Notes under the pieces: model-generated
What the model saw: the letters and a program-made list of their open reading frames with translations, nothing else
Told to the model about the DNA's origin: nothing
Database searches by the model: none
Translations under genes and position numbers: made by a program
NCBI RefSeq assembly: GCF_902158555.1
Contig: NZ_CABGGS010000044.1
Coordinates: 339,614 to 403,613 of the forward strand
Origin: Klebsiella spallanzanii
GTDB lineage: Bacteria > Pseudomonadota > Gammaproteobacteria > Enterobacterales > Enterobacteriaceae
DNA: 64,000 bases
Direction of reading: 5' to 3'
In this document: in pieces, positions 1 to 9,439 of the stretch
Layout of the letters: each line of letters begins with the position of its first letter
How positions within the stretch are numbered: the first letter of the stretch is position 1

Positions 1-1
1 G

Positions 2-1300
2 GCGGAGCTGCTCTTTCACCGAATTGGCATCACCTTTAACGTCTACGGTGAGGATGAGGGCACCGAAAGACTGATCCCTTTTGACAGCGTGCCGCGCATT
101 ATTCCCGCCGGAGAGTGGCAGCGGCTTGACCGCGGCATTCGCCAGCGGGTAAAAGCGCTTAATGCCTTTCTTTACGATATTTACCACGATCAAAATATTC
201 TCCGCGCGGGGCTGATTCCGGCAGAACAGGTGCTGGCGAATGATCAGTATCAGCCCTGTATGCAGGGGATAAATTTGCCCAACAATACCTATGCCCATAT
301 CACCGGGGTCGATATGGTGCGCAACAATGACGGCCAGTATTACGTGCTGGAGGATAATCTGCGTACGCCTTCCGGCGTCTCCTATATGCTGGAAAATCGC
401 AAGATGATGATGCGGCTGTACCCCGAAATGTTTGAACAGCACCATATTGCGCCGGTCGAACGCTACCCCAGCTACCTGCTGCAAACGCTGCGCGAAAGCT
501 CGCCGGTGGATGACCCGTGCGTGGTGGTGATGACGCCGGGGCGGTTCAACAGCGCCTATTTTGAACACAGCTTTCTCGCCCAGCAGATGGGCGTTGAGCT
601 GGTGGAGAGCGCCGACTTGTTTATTAAGACCGGAGCGGTGTATATGCGCACCACCGAGGGTCCACGACGCGTCGATGTGATTTACCGGCGTATTGACGAT
701 GCGTATCTCGATCCGCTGGCCTTCCGTGCCGACTCCATGCTGGGCGTTCCGGGGCTTCTGTCCGTGTATCGCGCAGGGGGCGTCGTTCTGGCAAACGCTA
801 TTGGTACCGGCGTTGCCGACGACAAATCGATTTATCCCTACGTGCCGGAGATGATCCGTTTCTATCTGGGCGAGCAGCCGATTCTGAGCAATATTCCCAC
901 CTGGCAATGCCGCAAGGCGGAAGACCTCAGCTACGTGCTGAGCAATCTTGAGCAGATGGTGGTGAAGGAAGTTCACGGCGCAGGCGGTTACGGCATGCTG
1001 GTCGGCCCGCGTTCGACCAAAGAGGAGCGCGGGGCGTTTCGTCAGCGCCTGCTGGCAAACCCGGCCAACTATATCGCCCAGGATACCCTGGCGTTATCGA
1101 CCTGCCCAACCTTTATCGACGAGGGTCTGGCACCGCGCCATATCGATCTGCGGCCCTATGTGCTTTCGGGGCAAGAGATCCGCCTGGTGCCCGGCGGACT
1201 GACGCGGGTGGCGCTAACCGAAGGCTCGCTGGTGGTGAACTCGTCGCAGGGCGGCGGTACCAAGGATACCTGGGTGATGGAGGATGATGAATCATGTTAA
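2..1300 (+). CDS. circularly permuted ATP-grasp protein (5' end outside window)
   Basis: The reading frame is open to the left edge, so the true start lies upstream; a GTG at 89 is internal. About 432 residues are visible. The sequence matches the circularly permuted ATP-grasp family (formerly DUF404/DUF407), with conserved stretches such as NNTYAHITGVDMVRN, VLEDNLRTPSGVSYMLENR and a glycine-rich VKEVHGAGGYGMLVGP. The family is predicted to form ATP-dependent amide bonds on peptides; the substrate is unknown. The stop overlaps the next start by 7 nt. The following alpha-E, transglutaminase and Anbu peptidase genes form the known conserved set, which is stronger evidence for the assignment than any single motif. 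Confidence 0.9.
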   Translation, partial: AELLFHRIGITFNVYGEDEGTERLIPFDSVPRIIPAGEWQRLDRGIRQRVKALNAFLYDIYHDQNILRAGLIPAEQVLANDQYQPCMQGINLPNNTYAHITGVDMVRNNDGQYYVLEDNLRTPSGVSYMLENRKMMMRLYPEMFEQHHIAPVERYPSYLLQTLRESSPVDDPCVVVMTPGRFNSAYFEHSFLAQQMGVELVESADLFIKTGAVYMRTTEGPRRVDVIYRRIDDAYLDPLAFRADSMLGVPGLLSVYRAGGVVLANAIGTGVADDKSIYPYVPEMIRFYLGEQPILSNIPTWQCRKAEDLSYVLSNLEQMVVKEVHGAGGYGMLVGPRSTKEERGAFRQRLLANPANYIAQDTLALSTCPTFIDEGLAPRHIDLRPYVLSGQEIRLVPGGLTRVALTEGSLVVNSSQGGGTKDTWVMEDDESC

Positions 1301-2223
1301 GTCGCACAGCGAGTGAACTCTTCTGGATGGCGCGCTACCTTGAGCGCGCGGAAAGCTATGCCAGGGTGCTGGATGTGACCTGGAAACTGTCGATGATCCC
1401 TCGTCACAGCCAGCAGTCCCGGGATTTAGCCTTACCGCTAAATCTGTCGCTGACCCATGAGCTGTTTCAGGCGCGGCACGCGCGTTTCACCATGAGTAAC
1501 CTGCTCAATTTTTTCGCCCTCGATGGTAACAACCCGTACAGCATTTTTAGCTGCGTCGAGATGGCGTGGAACAACGCTCACGCGGTGCGCGGCAGCCTGT
1601 CGGCGGAAGTATGGGAAAGCATCAACGCCACGCGTATTGAGCTGCGAAAACTGCGTCAGCAGGGCATCAGTGAACTGGGTAACGACGCTTTCTTTGAATG
1701 GGTCAAAGAGCGGGTGCATCTGTTTCGCGGAGCCATACTCGGTACGCTGCTGCGCAATGATGCCTTGAGCTTTATCGGTATCGGTACGTTGATTGAACGG
1801 GCATCTTCCACCGCGCAGCTGCTGCTTATTAAGGATCAACAATTGAACAGCGATCCTGATCCGGTGCGCGAGTACTACCGGCTGGATACGCTGCTCAACG
1901 CGGTCAGCGCTCGCGAAGCCTACAACAGCATCTACCGCCAGCCGGTAAGCCGAGAAACGGTGATGGAATTGCTGATTCTACGCAACGACGTACCCAGATC
2001 GCTCAGAGCGAGTATTTCAGACCTTGTCGGGCAACTCGAACAGATTGCCAACGATCGTTCACATCTGCCGCTACGCCTTGCGCACCAGCTTAATGTCGAT
2101 TTACGTTTTAGCACTCGCGATGATTTAGCGCAGGCCGATTTACAGGTCACCCTCAATGAACTGCTGGCGCGGATTAACGCGCTTTCTGACAGTATCAGAC
2201 AAACCTATCTGGAGGCGTTATGA
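1294..2223 (+). CDS. alpha-E domain protein (DUF403)
   Basis: The 309-residue, mainly helical protein begins MLSRTASELFWMARYLERAE, the hallmark start of the alpha-E family. No catalytic motif is evident. The family is nearly always encoded next to a circularly permuted ATP-grasp enzyme and a transglutaminase, and is thought to work with them in peptide synthesis or modification. Its ATG overlaps the end of the ATP-grasp gene, and its stop overlaps the transglutaminase start (TTATG at 2219-2223), so the three are probably translationally coupled. The biochemical role is not established. Confidence 0.9.
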   Translation: MLSRTASELFWMARYLERAESYARVLDVTWKLSMIPRHSQQSRDLALPLNLSLTHELFQARHARFTMSNLLNFFALDGNNPYSIFSCVEMAWNNAHAVRGSLSAEVWESINATRIELRKLRQQGISELGNDAFFEWVKERVHLFRGAILGTLLRNDALSFIGIGTLIERASSTAQLLLIKDQQLNSDPDPVREYYRLDTLLNAVSAREAYNSIYRQPVSRETVMELLILRNDVPRSLRASISDLVGQLEQIANDRSHLPLRLAHQLNVDLRFSTRDDLAQADLQVTLNELLARINALSDSIRQTYLEAL

Positions 2224-3035
2224 AACTGGTTATCGATCACCTGACCCGCTATGGCTACGATGAGGAAGTAAAATTTTCGACCCAGTATCTGCGCCTGACG
2301 CCGCGCAGCACCGGGCGACAGAAGATTACCGCCTGGACGCTAACCTTGCCGGACGGCTCAGCCGTCGCCACCACCGACGCGTGGGGCAACGTTTTGCATG
2401 TGCTGACGCTGGACAATCCGCATAAAGAGATCACCATTCGCGCTAGCGGGATCGTGGATATCGCGGAAGAGGGAGATGAGATAGGTGCCGAACCACAGGA
2501 GCTGCTGTCGCCGCTGGTGTTCTTGCGCTGCACGCCGCTCACCCGCGCTGACGGCCCGATCCGCGAATTTGCCCAGCGCTGGTATCAGCCGGAGGCTCAG
2601 GAGGAGAGCCTGAATCGGTTAATGGCGGAGCTGTTGCTGAGAATGCCCTATTCGCCTGGCGCGACGCAGGTGCAGGATTCCGCCGCCGATGCTTTTGCGC
2701 GGTCGAAAGGGGTTTGCCAGGATCATACCCATGTGTTCCTTGCCTGCTGCCGGGCGCTGGAGATCCCGGCGCGCTACGTCAGCGGCTATGTCTACAGCGA
2801 TAACGCTCAGCACGTCGCCATGCACGCGTGGGCTGAAGTGTGGTTGAACGAACGCTGGCAGTCGTTTGATATTACGAATAATACCCGTAGCCTGAATCAG
2901 CATTTGCGGCTGGCGACCGGGCTGGACTATCTTGATGCTTGCCCGGTGCGCGGCACCCGCCTCGGCGGCGGTGGAGAAATCATGTTAACTAACGCTGAAG
3001 TGCGCGAGCATTCGCAACAGGCGCAGCAGCAATAA
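2220..3035 (+). CDS. bacterial transglutaminase-like cysteine peptidase
   Basis: The 271-residue protein has an N-terminal beta-rich domain typical of bacterial transglutaminase-like proteins (about residues 1-100) and a transglutaminase core after it. A papain-like triad is visible: Cys166 in KGVCQDHTH, His202 in MHAWAEVW and Asp217 in FDITNN. There is no signal peptide, so it should be cytoplasmic. Members may cleave or cross-link peptides, and in this context the enzyme probably acts on the product of the adjacent ATP-grasp enzyme. It is third in the operon, with 18 nt before the peptidase gene. The name is secure; the substrate is unknown. Confidence 0.92.
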   Translation: MKLVIDHLTRYGYDEEVKFSTQYLRLTPRSTGRQKITAWTLTLPDGSAVATTDAWGNVLHVLTLDNPHKEITIRASGIVDIAEEGDEIGAEPQELLSPLVFLRCTPLTRADGPIREFAQRWYQPEAQEESLNRLMAELLLRMPYSPGATQVQDSAADAFARSKGVCQDHTHVFLACCRALEIPARYVSGYVYSDNAQHVAMHAWAEVWLNERWQSFDITNNTRSLNQHLRLATGLDYLDACPVRGTRLGGGGEIMLTNAEVREHSQQAQQQ

Positions 3036-3053
3036 CCGCAGGAACAAAAAACG

Positions 3054-3794
3054 ATGACCTACTGTGTGGCCATGTGTTTGTCAGATGGACTGGTATTTGC
3101 CTCAGACTCCCGTACCAATGCAGGAGTGGACCATATCGCAACGTTTAAAAAACTGCACGTTTTCCATCAGGATGGCGAACGCGTCATGGTGCTGCAGTCT
3201 GCGGGCAACCTGGCCACCACTCAGAGCGTCATTAGCCTGCTCAGCGCCCGCATTCGTACCCAGCAGGAACCGAATCTGATGCAGGTCACCTCGCTCTACG
3301 ATGCGGCGATGCTGATCGGCAAAACGCTACAGGAGGTGATTCAGCGTGACAGCAGCAACCAGCAGAATTGTGGTAATACCAACTTCAACTGCAACCTGCT
3401 ACTTGGTGGACAAATTGCCGGGGAAACGCACCGCCTGTTTCATATCTATCCGGAAGGCAACTTTATCGAAGCGACGCGCGATACGCCTTATTTTCAGATT
3501 GGCGAGAGCAAATACGGCAAGCCGATTATTGACCGGGTACTGTCGATGGAGACGCCGCTGGAGCAGGCAATGTGCTGCGCGCTGATTTCGATCGATTCAA
3601 CTCTGCGCAGCAATCTTTCGGTAGGCCTGCCGCTGGATACGCTGCTTTACCGCAGCGGTAGCCTGAGCAGCGCCGGGCAGCATCGCATTACCGAAAGCGA
3701 TCCTTACTTCAACACCATTCGTAAAGCGTGGTCCGAAGGGTTGCAAAACACTTTTTTGACGCTGCCGCCGTTTACGCCAGGCGGCGAGCTTTAA
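3054..3794 (+). CDS. Anbu-type proteasome-like peptidase
   Basis: The 246-residue protein starts MTYCVAMCLSDGLVFASDSR. After removal of Met the N-terminal Thr would be the nucleophile of the Ntn-hydrolase fold, with Asp17 (ASDSR) and Lys31 or Lys32 (ATFKK) as partners. This is the 'ancestral beta subunit' (Anbu) family, related to HslV and the 20S proteasome and longer than HslV. Homologues assemble into open helical or ring oligomers. It ends the operon with ATP-grasp, alpha-E and transglutaminase genes, which is the conserved neighbourhood of Anbu. No dedicated unfoldase gene is nearby. The physiological substrate is unknown. Confidence 0.9.
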   Translation: MTYCVAMCLSDGLVFASDSRTNAGVDHIATFKKLHVFHQDGERVMVLQSAGNLATTQSVISLLSARIRTQQEPNLMQVTSLYDAAMLIGKTLQEVIQRDSSNQQNCGNTNFNCNLLLGGQIAGETHRLFHIYPEGNFIEATRDTPYFQIGESKYGKPIIDRVLSMETPLEQAMCCALISIDSTLRSNLSVGLPLDTLLYRSGSLSSAGQHRITESDPYFNTIRKAWSEGLQNTFLTLPPFTPGGEL

Positions 3795-3843
3795 AGGCTG
3801 GGGCTGGTGCAAAATAGCGCCACCGGGAATGGCGGTGAAATGG

Positions 3844-4164
3844 TTATATCAGGAAGTAGCTGAGAGCGGAAAACGCCACCATCCCGGCAATCACCGTAGC
3901 AAACAAGCTGCGGGTGACAACGCCTGCGATCGTCGCGAGCAGCGCTGCCAGCAGTGAAATACTGATACCCGAGCTGGTCAATGCCGGTTTACCCATCAGC
4001 TCCGCGGCAATAATGGCCGCCATAATGGCGGACGGAATAAAACTGAGCCATTGCTGCAGGGCCGGTGCCAGTCGAAATCGTGAAAGCAGTAAAATCGGTA
4101 CCGTACGCATGAGCGCGGTCACCAGCGCTGAGGCAAGAATGGCCAGAATGATATTGCGTTCCAT
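3844..4164 (-). CDS. azlD: AzlD-family branched-chain amino acid exporter small subunit
   Basis: The 106-residue protein consists almost wholly of membrane segments (about four), starting MERNIILAILASALVTALMRTV. It fits the AzlD/YgaH family, the small partner of AzlC/YgaZ, which together export branched-chain or other neutral amino acids. Its ATG is one base after the azlC stop, so the pair should be coupled. The symbol is by family; substrate specificity cannot be read from the sequence. Confidence 0.85.
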   Translation of the reverse strand: MERNIILAILASALVTALMRTVPILLLSRFRLAPALQQWLSFIPSAIMAAIIAAELMGKPALTSSGISISLLAALLATIAGVVTRSLFATVIAGMVAFSALSYFLI

Positions 4165-4165
4165 C

Positions 4166-4906
4166 TTATTTTCCCTCTTTCCCGAACAGACGTAATGCCA
4201 TTGTTGCCAGCGTCGCCGCCGCCGATGCCGCTATGATGACCACGAGGCTCATATCAGTATGCCCGGCGGTGAACAGCGTAATCAGCACCGCAACGCCGAT
4301 ACTGAAGGTTTCCAGCATCTTACGCTGGCTGGCAAACCACAGCGCCAGAACCAGCCCAATAAACATCGACACCAGGCTAAAGCTCAGCCCTTCCATCAAC
4401 GATGCTGGAAGCGCGGAGGCCAGCCCGGCACCCACAATACAGGCGAGGATCCAGTTTAGCCAGGCGGCCAGGTTCAGCCCGAGCATCCACGAGTAAGGAA
4501 CACCGTTGTGCACGCTGCCGCGCTGTACCGCTACGCCAAAGGTTTCGTCCGTCAGCAGCAGCCCGCTAACAATCTTTTGCAATGGGCTATATTGATGAAA
4601 AAACACGCTCATGGCCGAACTCATCAGCAGATAGCGCAGGTTAACCAGCAGCACGCTCAGTACCACCGAGGCCATTTCCGCGCCGGTTGCCCATAGTGAA
4701 TAAAACAAAAACTGCGCCGAACCTGCATACAGGGCGCTGGCGAGCAGCGCCGTTTGCAGGGTGGAAAATCCGGATAATGTCCCGATGGCCCCGGCGGCGA
4801 AGCCGATACTCCAGTAGCCGGGAATGGTGGGCAGGCAGGCGATAACGCCCGCGCGGAATTGCGCCGTTACCTCATTCTTTGCTGAGGCTTTTGTCGTGCT
4901 TAACAT
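4166..4906 (-). CDS. azlC: AzlC-family branched-chain amino acid exporter large subunit
   Basis: The inner membrane protein of about 246 residues carries AzlC signatures: an N-terminal GYWSIGFAAGAIGTLSGFS stretch, LYAGSAQFLFYSLW, and VNLRYLLMSSAM with LLTDETFGVA. I start it at the ATG at 4906 rather than the adjacent upstream TTG. With AzlD it forms an amino acid exporter of the YgaZH/AzlCD type. The gene is divergent from an AraC-family regulator 128 bp away, a plausible but untested controller. E. coli YgaZH exports valine; the substrate here is not known. Confidence 0.87.
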   Translation of the reverse strand: MLSTTKASAKNEVTAQFRAGVIACLPTIPGYWSIGFAAGAIGTLSGFSTLQTALLASALYAGSAQFLFYSLWATGAEMASVVLSVLLVNLRYLLMSSAMSVFFHQYSPLQKIVSGLLLTDETFGVAVQRGSVHNGVPYSWMLGLNLAAWLNWILACIVGAGLASALPASLMEGLSFSLVSMFIGLVLALWFASQRKMLETFSIGVAVLITLFTAGHTDMSLVVIIAASAAATLATMALRLFGKEGK

Positions 4907-5034
4907 CAAATTGTCCCATATAGTGCGTTGCTGAATGGTAATCTTAAGAATTCGCCAGGAACGCTATAGTAAAATCCTGCGCATTTGCCAAATTATCCTT
5001 TTTATATGGGAAAGGCGTCAAAGTGGGAGGTGCG

Positions 5035-5859
5035 ATGCGCGACGACATCAAGCTCTGGCGGGATAGTGAACTGCACGGCGGGATGGAGATCCTACGTGCA
5101 TCCTGCTACGAGCATAGCTATCCGCCGCATTTTCATAACGAATTTGTGATAGCCGCTTTTGCCCGTGGTGCCCAGCGTACGCGTATTTGTCGGGAGCGGG
5201 GCGTGGCGGCGGCGGGCACGGTGATGGTGATCATGCCCGGCGAGGTGCATACCGGCGAAGCGGTGCAGCGCGATGAAGGCTGGGATTACTGTGCTTTTTA
5301 CCCCTCGGCGGACCTGATTGACGAGGTTGCGCAAACGGTGATTGGCGGTAAGGGTGAAGTGAATTTTGGCGGTGAAGGGATGCGTCACGACCCGGCAATG
5401 GCCCGTTGCGTGCTTCAGGCTTCCGCAGTGCTTGGCGCCAGCCGCGATCCGCTGGAAAAAGAGTGTCTGATGTATCAGGTGCTTAATCTGCTGGTGGGGC
5501 GTTATGCCGAGCGCAGCGTTCGCGGAGGTCGACGGCCAGTCATCAGGGCCGATATTCGCCGGGCAATAGAGTTTCTGCACTGCGCTTATCAGCAGCCGCT
5601 GTCGGTCAAGGATGTCGCTGCGGTTGCCGGGCTGAGCGAGTTCCATTTCATGCGCACTTTTCAGGCGCAGACCGGTTTATCCGTCCATCAATATTTGACC
5701 CAGTTGCGGTTGGTCAGAGCGAAAGGATTATTAGCGAAAGGCGCAGTGGCTGCGCAGGTGGCGACGGACGTCGGCTTTTACGACCAGAGCCATCTGATTA
5801 AATATTTCCGCCTGCATTTTGGTACTACGCCTGGCCTCTTTGCTGAGGCATCGCTTTAA
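5035..5859 (+). CDS. AraC-family transcriptional regulator with cupin sensor domain
   Basis: The 274-residue protein has an N-terminal cupin-like AraC sensing domain (HSYPPHFHNEFVIA, MPGEVHTGEA) and a C-terminal pair of helix-turn-helix motifs from about residue 175 (LSVKDVAAVAGLSEFHFMRTF and VATDVGFYDQSHLIKYFRLHFG). The ATG at 5035 is preferred because GGGAGG lies 5 nt upstream at 5025-5030; an in-frame GTG at 5023 would place that signal inside the gene. It is divergent from azlCD and probably regulates it in response to an amino acid or related ligand (inference). The last 4 nt overlap the convergent pseudouridine synthase gene. Confidence 0.88.
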   Translation: MRDDIKLWRDSELHGGMEILRASCYEHSYPPHFHNEFVIAAFARGAQRTRICRERGVAAAGTVMVIMPGEVHTGEAVQRDEGWDYCAFYPSADLIDEVAQTVIGGKGEVNFGGEGMRHDPAMARCVLQASAVLGASRDPLEKECLMYQVLNLLVGRYAERSVRGGRRPVIRADIRRAIEFLHCAYQQPLSVKDVAAVAGLSEFHFMRTFQAQTGLSVHQYLTQLRLVRAKGLLAKGAVAAQVATDVGFYDQSHLIKYFRLHFGTTPGLFAEASL

Positions 5860-6533
5860 AAAGGGCTGGGATTACGCGCGTCGATCTTCTCACCGCTGAT
5901 GGGATGCGCAAAATGCAGCTCGCTGGCATGCAGCATCAGGCGCGTTGTTCCTTCGCTGCCCAGACCGCCGTACAGGTCGCAGCCTAAAATCGGGTGACCT
6001 AGCTGCTGGCAGTGGATACGCAGTTGATGGGTGCGCCCGGTTTCAGGCGTCAGCAACACTCGCGTAACCGGCGCTTTGCCTTGATAGTTAAAGCGTTCAA
6101 CAACCCGATAGCGGGAGCGGGCGGGCTTGCCTCGACGTGCGCAGATCGTCATCAGGGGAAACAGCGCCGGGTCTTTAGCAATCGGCGCGTCTATCATTCC
6201 TTCATCATCCGCCAGGTGCCCGCACAGCAGCGCGCTGTACACCTTGGTTACCGCACGCTGGCTAAACTGCTGGCAAAGGGCCGCATTGATAGCCTTATTG
6301 CGAGCAATGACCATCAGCCCTGAAGTGCCGAAATCAAGACGATGCACCAGCGTGCAGCCGGGAAATTGCTGCACCAGGCGATGATGCACCGAGTCGAGAT
6401 TAAGCGGGTTCTTCCCTGACAGGCTAAGCAGCCCCGAGGGTTTATCAATCAGCAGCAGATGTTCATCCTGATAGAGGATGTCGATTTTGGCGTGGCACGG
6501 CGGAGCGATAAAGGTATCGATAATCGTAGACAT
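5856..6533 (-). CDS. RluA-family pseudouridine synthase
   Basis: The 225-residue protein has the RluA catalytic motif HRLDFGTSG, whose Asp attacks the uridine, together with ILYQDEHLLLIDKPSGLLS at the start and ETGRTHQLRIHCQQLGHPILGC later. It lacks an S4 RNA-binding domain, like E. coli RluA (219 residues), but is clearly divergent from that protein and is probably a paralogue. It isomerises uridine to pseudouridine in rRNA or tRNA; the target site is unknown. The gene converges on and overlaps the AraC regulator by 4 nt. Confidence 0.9.
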   Translation of the reverse strand: MSTIIDTFIAPPCHAKIDILYQDEHLLLIDKPSGLLSLSGKNPLNLDSVHHRLVQQFPGCTLVHRLDFGTSGLMVIARNKAINAALCQQFSQRAVTKVYSALLCGHLADDEGMIDAPIAKDPALFPLMTICARRGKPARSRYRVVERFNYQGKAPVTRVLLTPETGRTHQLRIHCQQLGHPILGCDLYGGLGSEGTTRLMLHASELHFAHPISGEKIDARNPSPF

Positions 6534-6592
6534 CAGGCTGCACGGGTAGAGGGCGGATGCGGATAATAGCGAATTTTCTGCCGCCAGGCGAA

Positions 6593-7504
6593 TTACGCGC
6601 TAACGGTGTTGCTGGCCTTAATGTGCTGCCAGAAACGCTCGGCGGATTGATTGAGCCGCGCGCCGGAGCGGTAGATATAGGCGCCGATCGGCAATGACAG
6701 GCTCTCATCCATTATCGCCAGCCGGCCTTCCTCAAGCTCGCGCTTGATGGAGTACTGCGGTAGCCAGCCTACGCCGTCGCCGTTGAGGATCATGCGTTTG
6801 AGCAGTTCGCTCATCGATGAAACGAAGGTCAGCGAAAACGTAATCTCCGGTTTGCGGTCGATAACCTGATTCACCTGGCGACCCATATAGCTGTCGTTGG
6901 CGTATTTCATCAGCGGTAGTACGCCGCGATGTAAATTAAAAAGCGGCCTGCCGTTTTTATCGCAGGGAGTAACCAGATGTAGCGCAGAGTCGAAGATTTT
7001 GTGATTGATAAACGGATAGTTCATCAACTCTTCATTATAAAACGACAGGATGAAATCGCTCTTTCCCTCTTTGAGATTGAAAACCGCGTCGTTGACGTTA
7101 ATCGATTCAACATGGAACGTTTTATTCTTTCTATCGGTATACCCGGCGATAATTTCGGGGAGTAATAAAACGGAAAGCGATGGCGCAGCGTCGATTCTTA
7201 TTTTCTGGGTAGTATTGTTCAGACCTTTAATACGGCTGATCTGAAAATCCATATCGTCGAGCATATTTCGCGCATAGCCGACAAAAATCTTTCCGCGGTT
7301 AGTGAGCTGGAGCGGGTTCGCCGAACGGTCAAAGATGCTAAAGCCCAACGAAGCCTCAAGCGCCTGGATGCGGCGACTGAAGGAAGATTGTGAAATATTT
7401 CGGCTTTTTGCCGCCAGCGTAAAGCTTCTGGACTCCTCAAGAGCAATCACATCGTAAAGCCATTTTACTTCAAGATTCGCCAGCACAGACCCGATCCTCA
7501 ACAC
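6593..7504 (-). CDS. LysR-family regulator, HypT-like
   Basis: The 303-residue LysR regulator has an N-terminal winged helix (SFTLAAKSRNISQSSFSRRIQALE) followed by a substrate-binding domain. It resembles E. coli HypT (YjiE), the hypochlorite-responsive regulator: the NLEVKWLYDV start and the VSSMSELLKRMILNGDGVGWLPQYSI segment align well from memory. A GTG start at 7504 gives the same N-terminal length as HypT; no ATG is available nearby. It is divergent from a PEP carboxykinase gene across 294 bp, so that gene is the obvious candidate target. It may be a HypT paralogue rather than the orthologue. Confidence 0.82.
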   Translation of the reverse strand: MLRIGSVLANLEVKWLYDVIALEESRSFTLAAKSRNISQSSFSRRIQALEASLGFSIFDRSANPLQLTNRGKIFVGYARNMLDDMDFQISRIKGLNNTTQKIRIDAAPSLSVLLLPEIIAGYTDRKNKTFHVESINVNDAVFNLKEGKSDFILSFYNEELMNYPFINHKIFDSALHLVTPCDKNGRPLFNLHRGVLPLMKYANDSYMGRQVNQVIDRKPEITFSLTFVSSMSELLKRMILNGDGVGWLPQYSIKRELEEGRLAIMDESLSLPIGAYIYRSGARLNQSAERFWQHIKASNTVSA

Positions 7505-7798
7505 TGCATTAATAGCTATGCAATTTTAGCATAACGCATAGAAACTATGCAATTAACATGATTACCCACAAGTGTTAACATTTTTTCAGAGTTAAGCGTA
7601 TGGCTTATTGGTACCAGAAATATTTTAAGTACAGACGCACCCTACACGAGCACGATTTTAAATCGCCAGCTCTGGTTTTTTTATCCTGTTTATTTAATTT
7701 CACGATGATTTTTTTATTAAAATAAATTTGTCGGTTTAATTCACAGGCTGAAATAACCTTATCGCATCTTATCCAGCCAATAGTTTGTCAGGAGTTCC
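7505..7798. promoter_or_regulatory. divergent promoter region between the HypT-like gene and the carboxykinase gene
   Basis: This 294-bp AT-rich interval separates two divergent genes and contains no open frame of note. Near the LysR start are short repeats of the type TAGCTATGCAATTTTAGCATA and AAACTATGCAATTAACATG, that is, CTATGCAATT at 7515-7524 and 7548-7557, which could be a tandem operator for the adjacent LysR protein (inference). An AGGAG ribosome-binding site precedes the carboxykinase ATG. Confidence 0.4.
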
Positions 7799-9439
7799 AT
7801 GTCACGTATTGAATCAGTAAAAGATGCTCTTCTTGAGCTTGGTATTCAGGAAAGCAGCGAGCTGTTTTACAACCCCGATTACGACTTGCTGATTGCGCAT
7901 GAAACCAGCGCGGAATTAACCGGCGCGGCGCGTGGCGTCATGACCGAGTCCGGCGCGGTTGCCGTGGATACCGGCATTTTTACCGGACGTTCTCCGCGCG
8001 ACAAATATATCGTCAGAGACGAACTGACCCGTGACACTGTCTGGTGGTCCGACTCCGGTCTCGGTCGCAACGATAACAAGCCGTTGACGACGGAGATTTG
8101 GGCTGACCTGAAGGCGCTGGTGGCCGGACAGCTTAGCGGCAAAAAACTGTATGTCGTTGATGCCTGGTGCGGTGCCAGCCCGGCGACACGCCTCGGCGTA
8201 CGCTTTGTCACCGAGGTGGCCTGGCAGGCGCACTTTGTCAAAAACATGTTCATTGCACCGAGCGCTGAGGAACTGGCTGAATTTACGCCAGACTTTGTCG
8301 TCCTCAACGGCGCGGGTTGCACTAACGATAAATGGCAGGAGCAAGGGCTTAATTCCGAGAACTTTGTCGCTTTTAACCTGAGCGAAAATATTCAGCTGAT
8401 CGGCGGTACCTGGTACGGCGGCGAGATGAAGAAAGGTCTGTTCTCGGTGATGAACTATCTGCTGCCACAACAGGGGATAGCCTCAATGCACTGTTCGGCG
8501 AACCGCGGCGAAGCGGGCGATGTGGCGTTGTTCTTCGGCCTTTCCGGCACAGGTAAGACGACGCTTTCCACCGACCCGCTGCGTCAGCTGATTGGCGATG
8601 ACGAGCACGGCTGGGATGACGATGGCGTGTTCAACTTTGAAGGCGGCTGTTACGCCAAGACTATCAATCTTGACCCACAGGCCGAGCCGGAAATATACGG
8701 CGCGATTCGCCGCAATGCGCTGCTGGAAAACGTGGTCGTCAGAGCCGATGGCAGCGTGGATTACGCCGATGGCAGCAAGACTGAAAATACCCGCGTTTCT
8801 TACCCGTTAGCGCATATTGAAAACATCGTTAAACCGGTATCGCGCGCGGGCCATCCGTCGAAGGTGATTTTCCTTGCCGCTGATGCTTTTGGCGTGTTGC
8901 CGCCGGTGTCCCGTCTGACAACCGAACAGATGCAGTACCATTTCCTGTCGGGCTTTACCTCGAAGCTGGCGGGGACCGAGCGCGGTATTACTCAACCCAC
9001 GCCGACGTTCTCCGCCTGCTATGGCGCGGCGTTCCTGCTGCTGCACCCGACGCAGTATGCCAGCGTTCTGGCCGCTAAAATGGCGGAGTCTGGTGCCGAA
9101 GCCTGGCTGGTGAATACTGGCTGGAACGGGGAAGGCAAACGCCTGTCGCTGCGCGATACGCGTAATATCATCAGCGCTATTTTAAACGGTACCACTGGCG
9201 AGCTGCGTGAAGAGGCGGTTCCGATCTTTGGTCTGTCTATCCCTGAAAGCGTTCCTGGCGTGGAGCGCGCGCTGCTCGACCCGCGCAGCGGCTGGTCATC
9301 TGCCGACAAGTGGCAAGAGAAAGCGGAAAGCCTGGCGCAGCTGTTTATGGATAACTTTAAACAGTATAGCGATACCGAGGCGGGAGCCCGTTTAGCCTTA
9401 GCCGGTCCAACGTTGGATAAATCAGCGGTTACGGCTTAG
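7799..9439 (+). CDS. pckA: phosphoenolpyruvate carboxykinase (ATP)
   Basis: The 546-residue enzyme converts oxaloacetate and ATP to phosphoenolpyruvate, CO2 and ADP in gluconeogenesis. It aligns along its length with E. coli Pck (540 residues): [16 protein letters not shown] near residue 60, [12 protein letters not shown], the P-loop GLSGTGKTT at residues 247-255, and [23 protein letters not shown] with metal-binding acids. The usual enteric pckA lies beside ompR-envZ, so its place here, opposite a HypT-like regulator, suggests a second or relocated copy. The TAG stop (9437-9439) straddles the left end of an inserted repeat element. Confidence 0.93.
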   Translation: MSRIESVKDALLELGIQESSELFYNPDYDLLIAHETSAELTGAARGVMTESGAVAVDTGIFTGRSPRDKYIVRDELTRDTVWWSDSGLGRNDNKPLTTEIWADLKALVAGQLSGKKLYVVDAWCGASPATRLGVRFVTEVAWQAHFVKNMFIAPSAEELAEFTPDFVVLNGAGCTNDKWQEQGLNSENFVAFNLSENIQLIGGTWYGGEMKKGLFSVMNYLLPQQGIASMHCSANRGEAGDVALFFGLSGTGKTTLSTDPLRQLIGDDEHGWDDDGVFNFEGGCYAKTINLDPQAEPEIYGAIRRNALLENVVVRADGSVDYADGSKTENTRVSYPLAHIENIVKPVSRAGHPSKVIFLAADAFGVLPPVSRLTTEQMQYHFLSGFTSKLAGTERGITQPTPTFSACYGAAFLLLHPTQYASVLAAKMAESGAEAWLVNTGWNGEGKRLSLRDTRNIISAILNGTTGELREEAVPIFGLSIPESVPGVERALLDPRSGWSSADKWQEKAESLAQLFMDNFKQYSDTEAGARLALAGPTLDKSAVTA

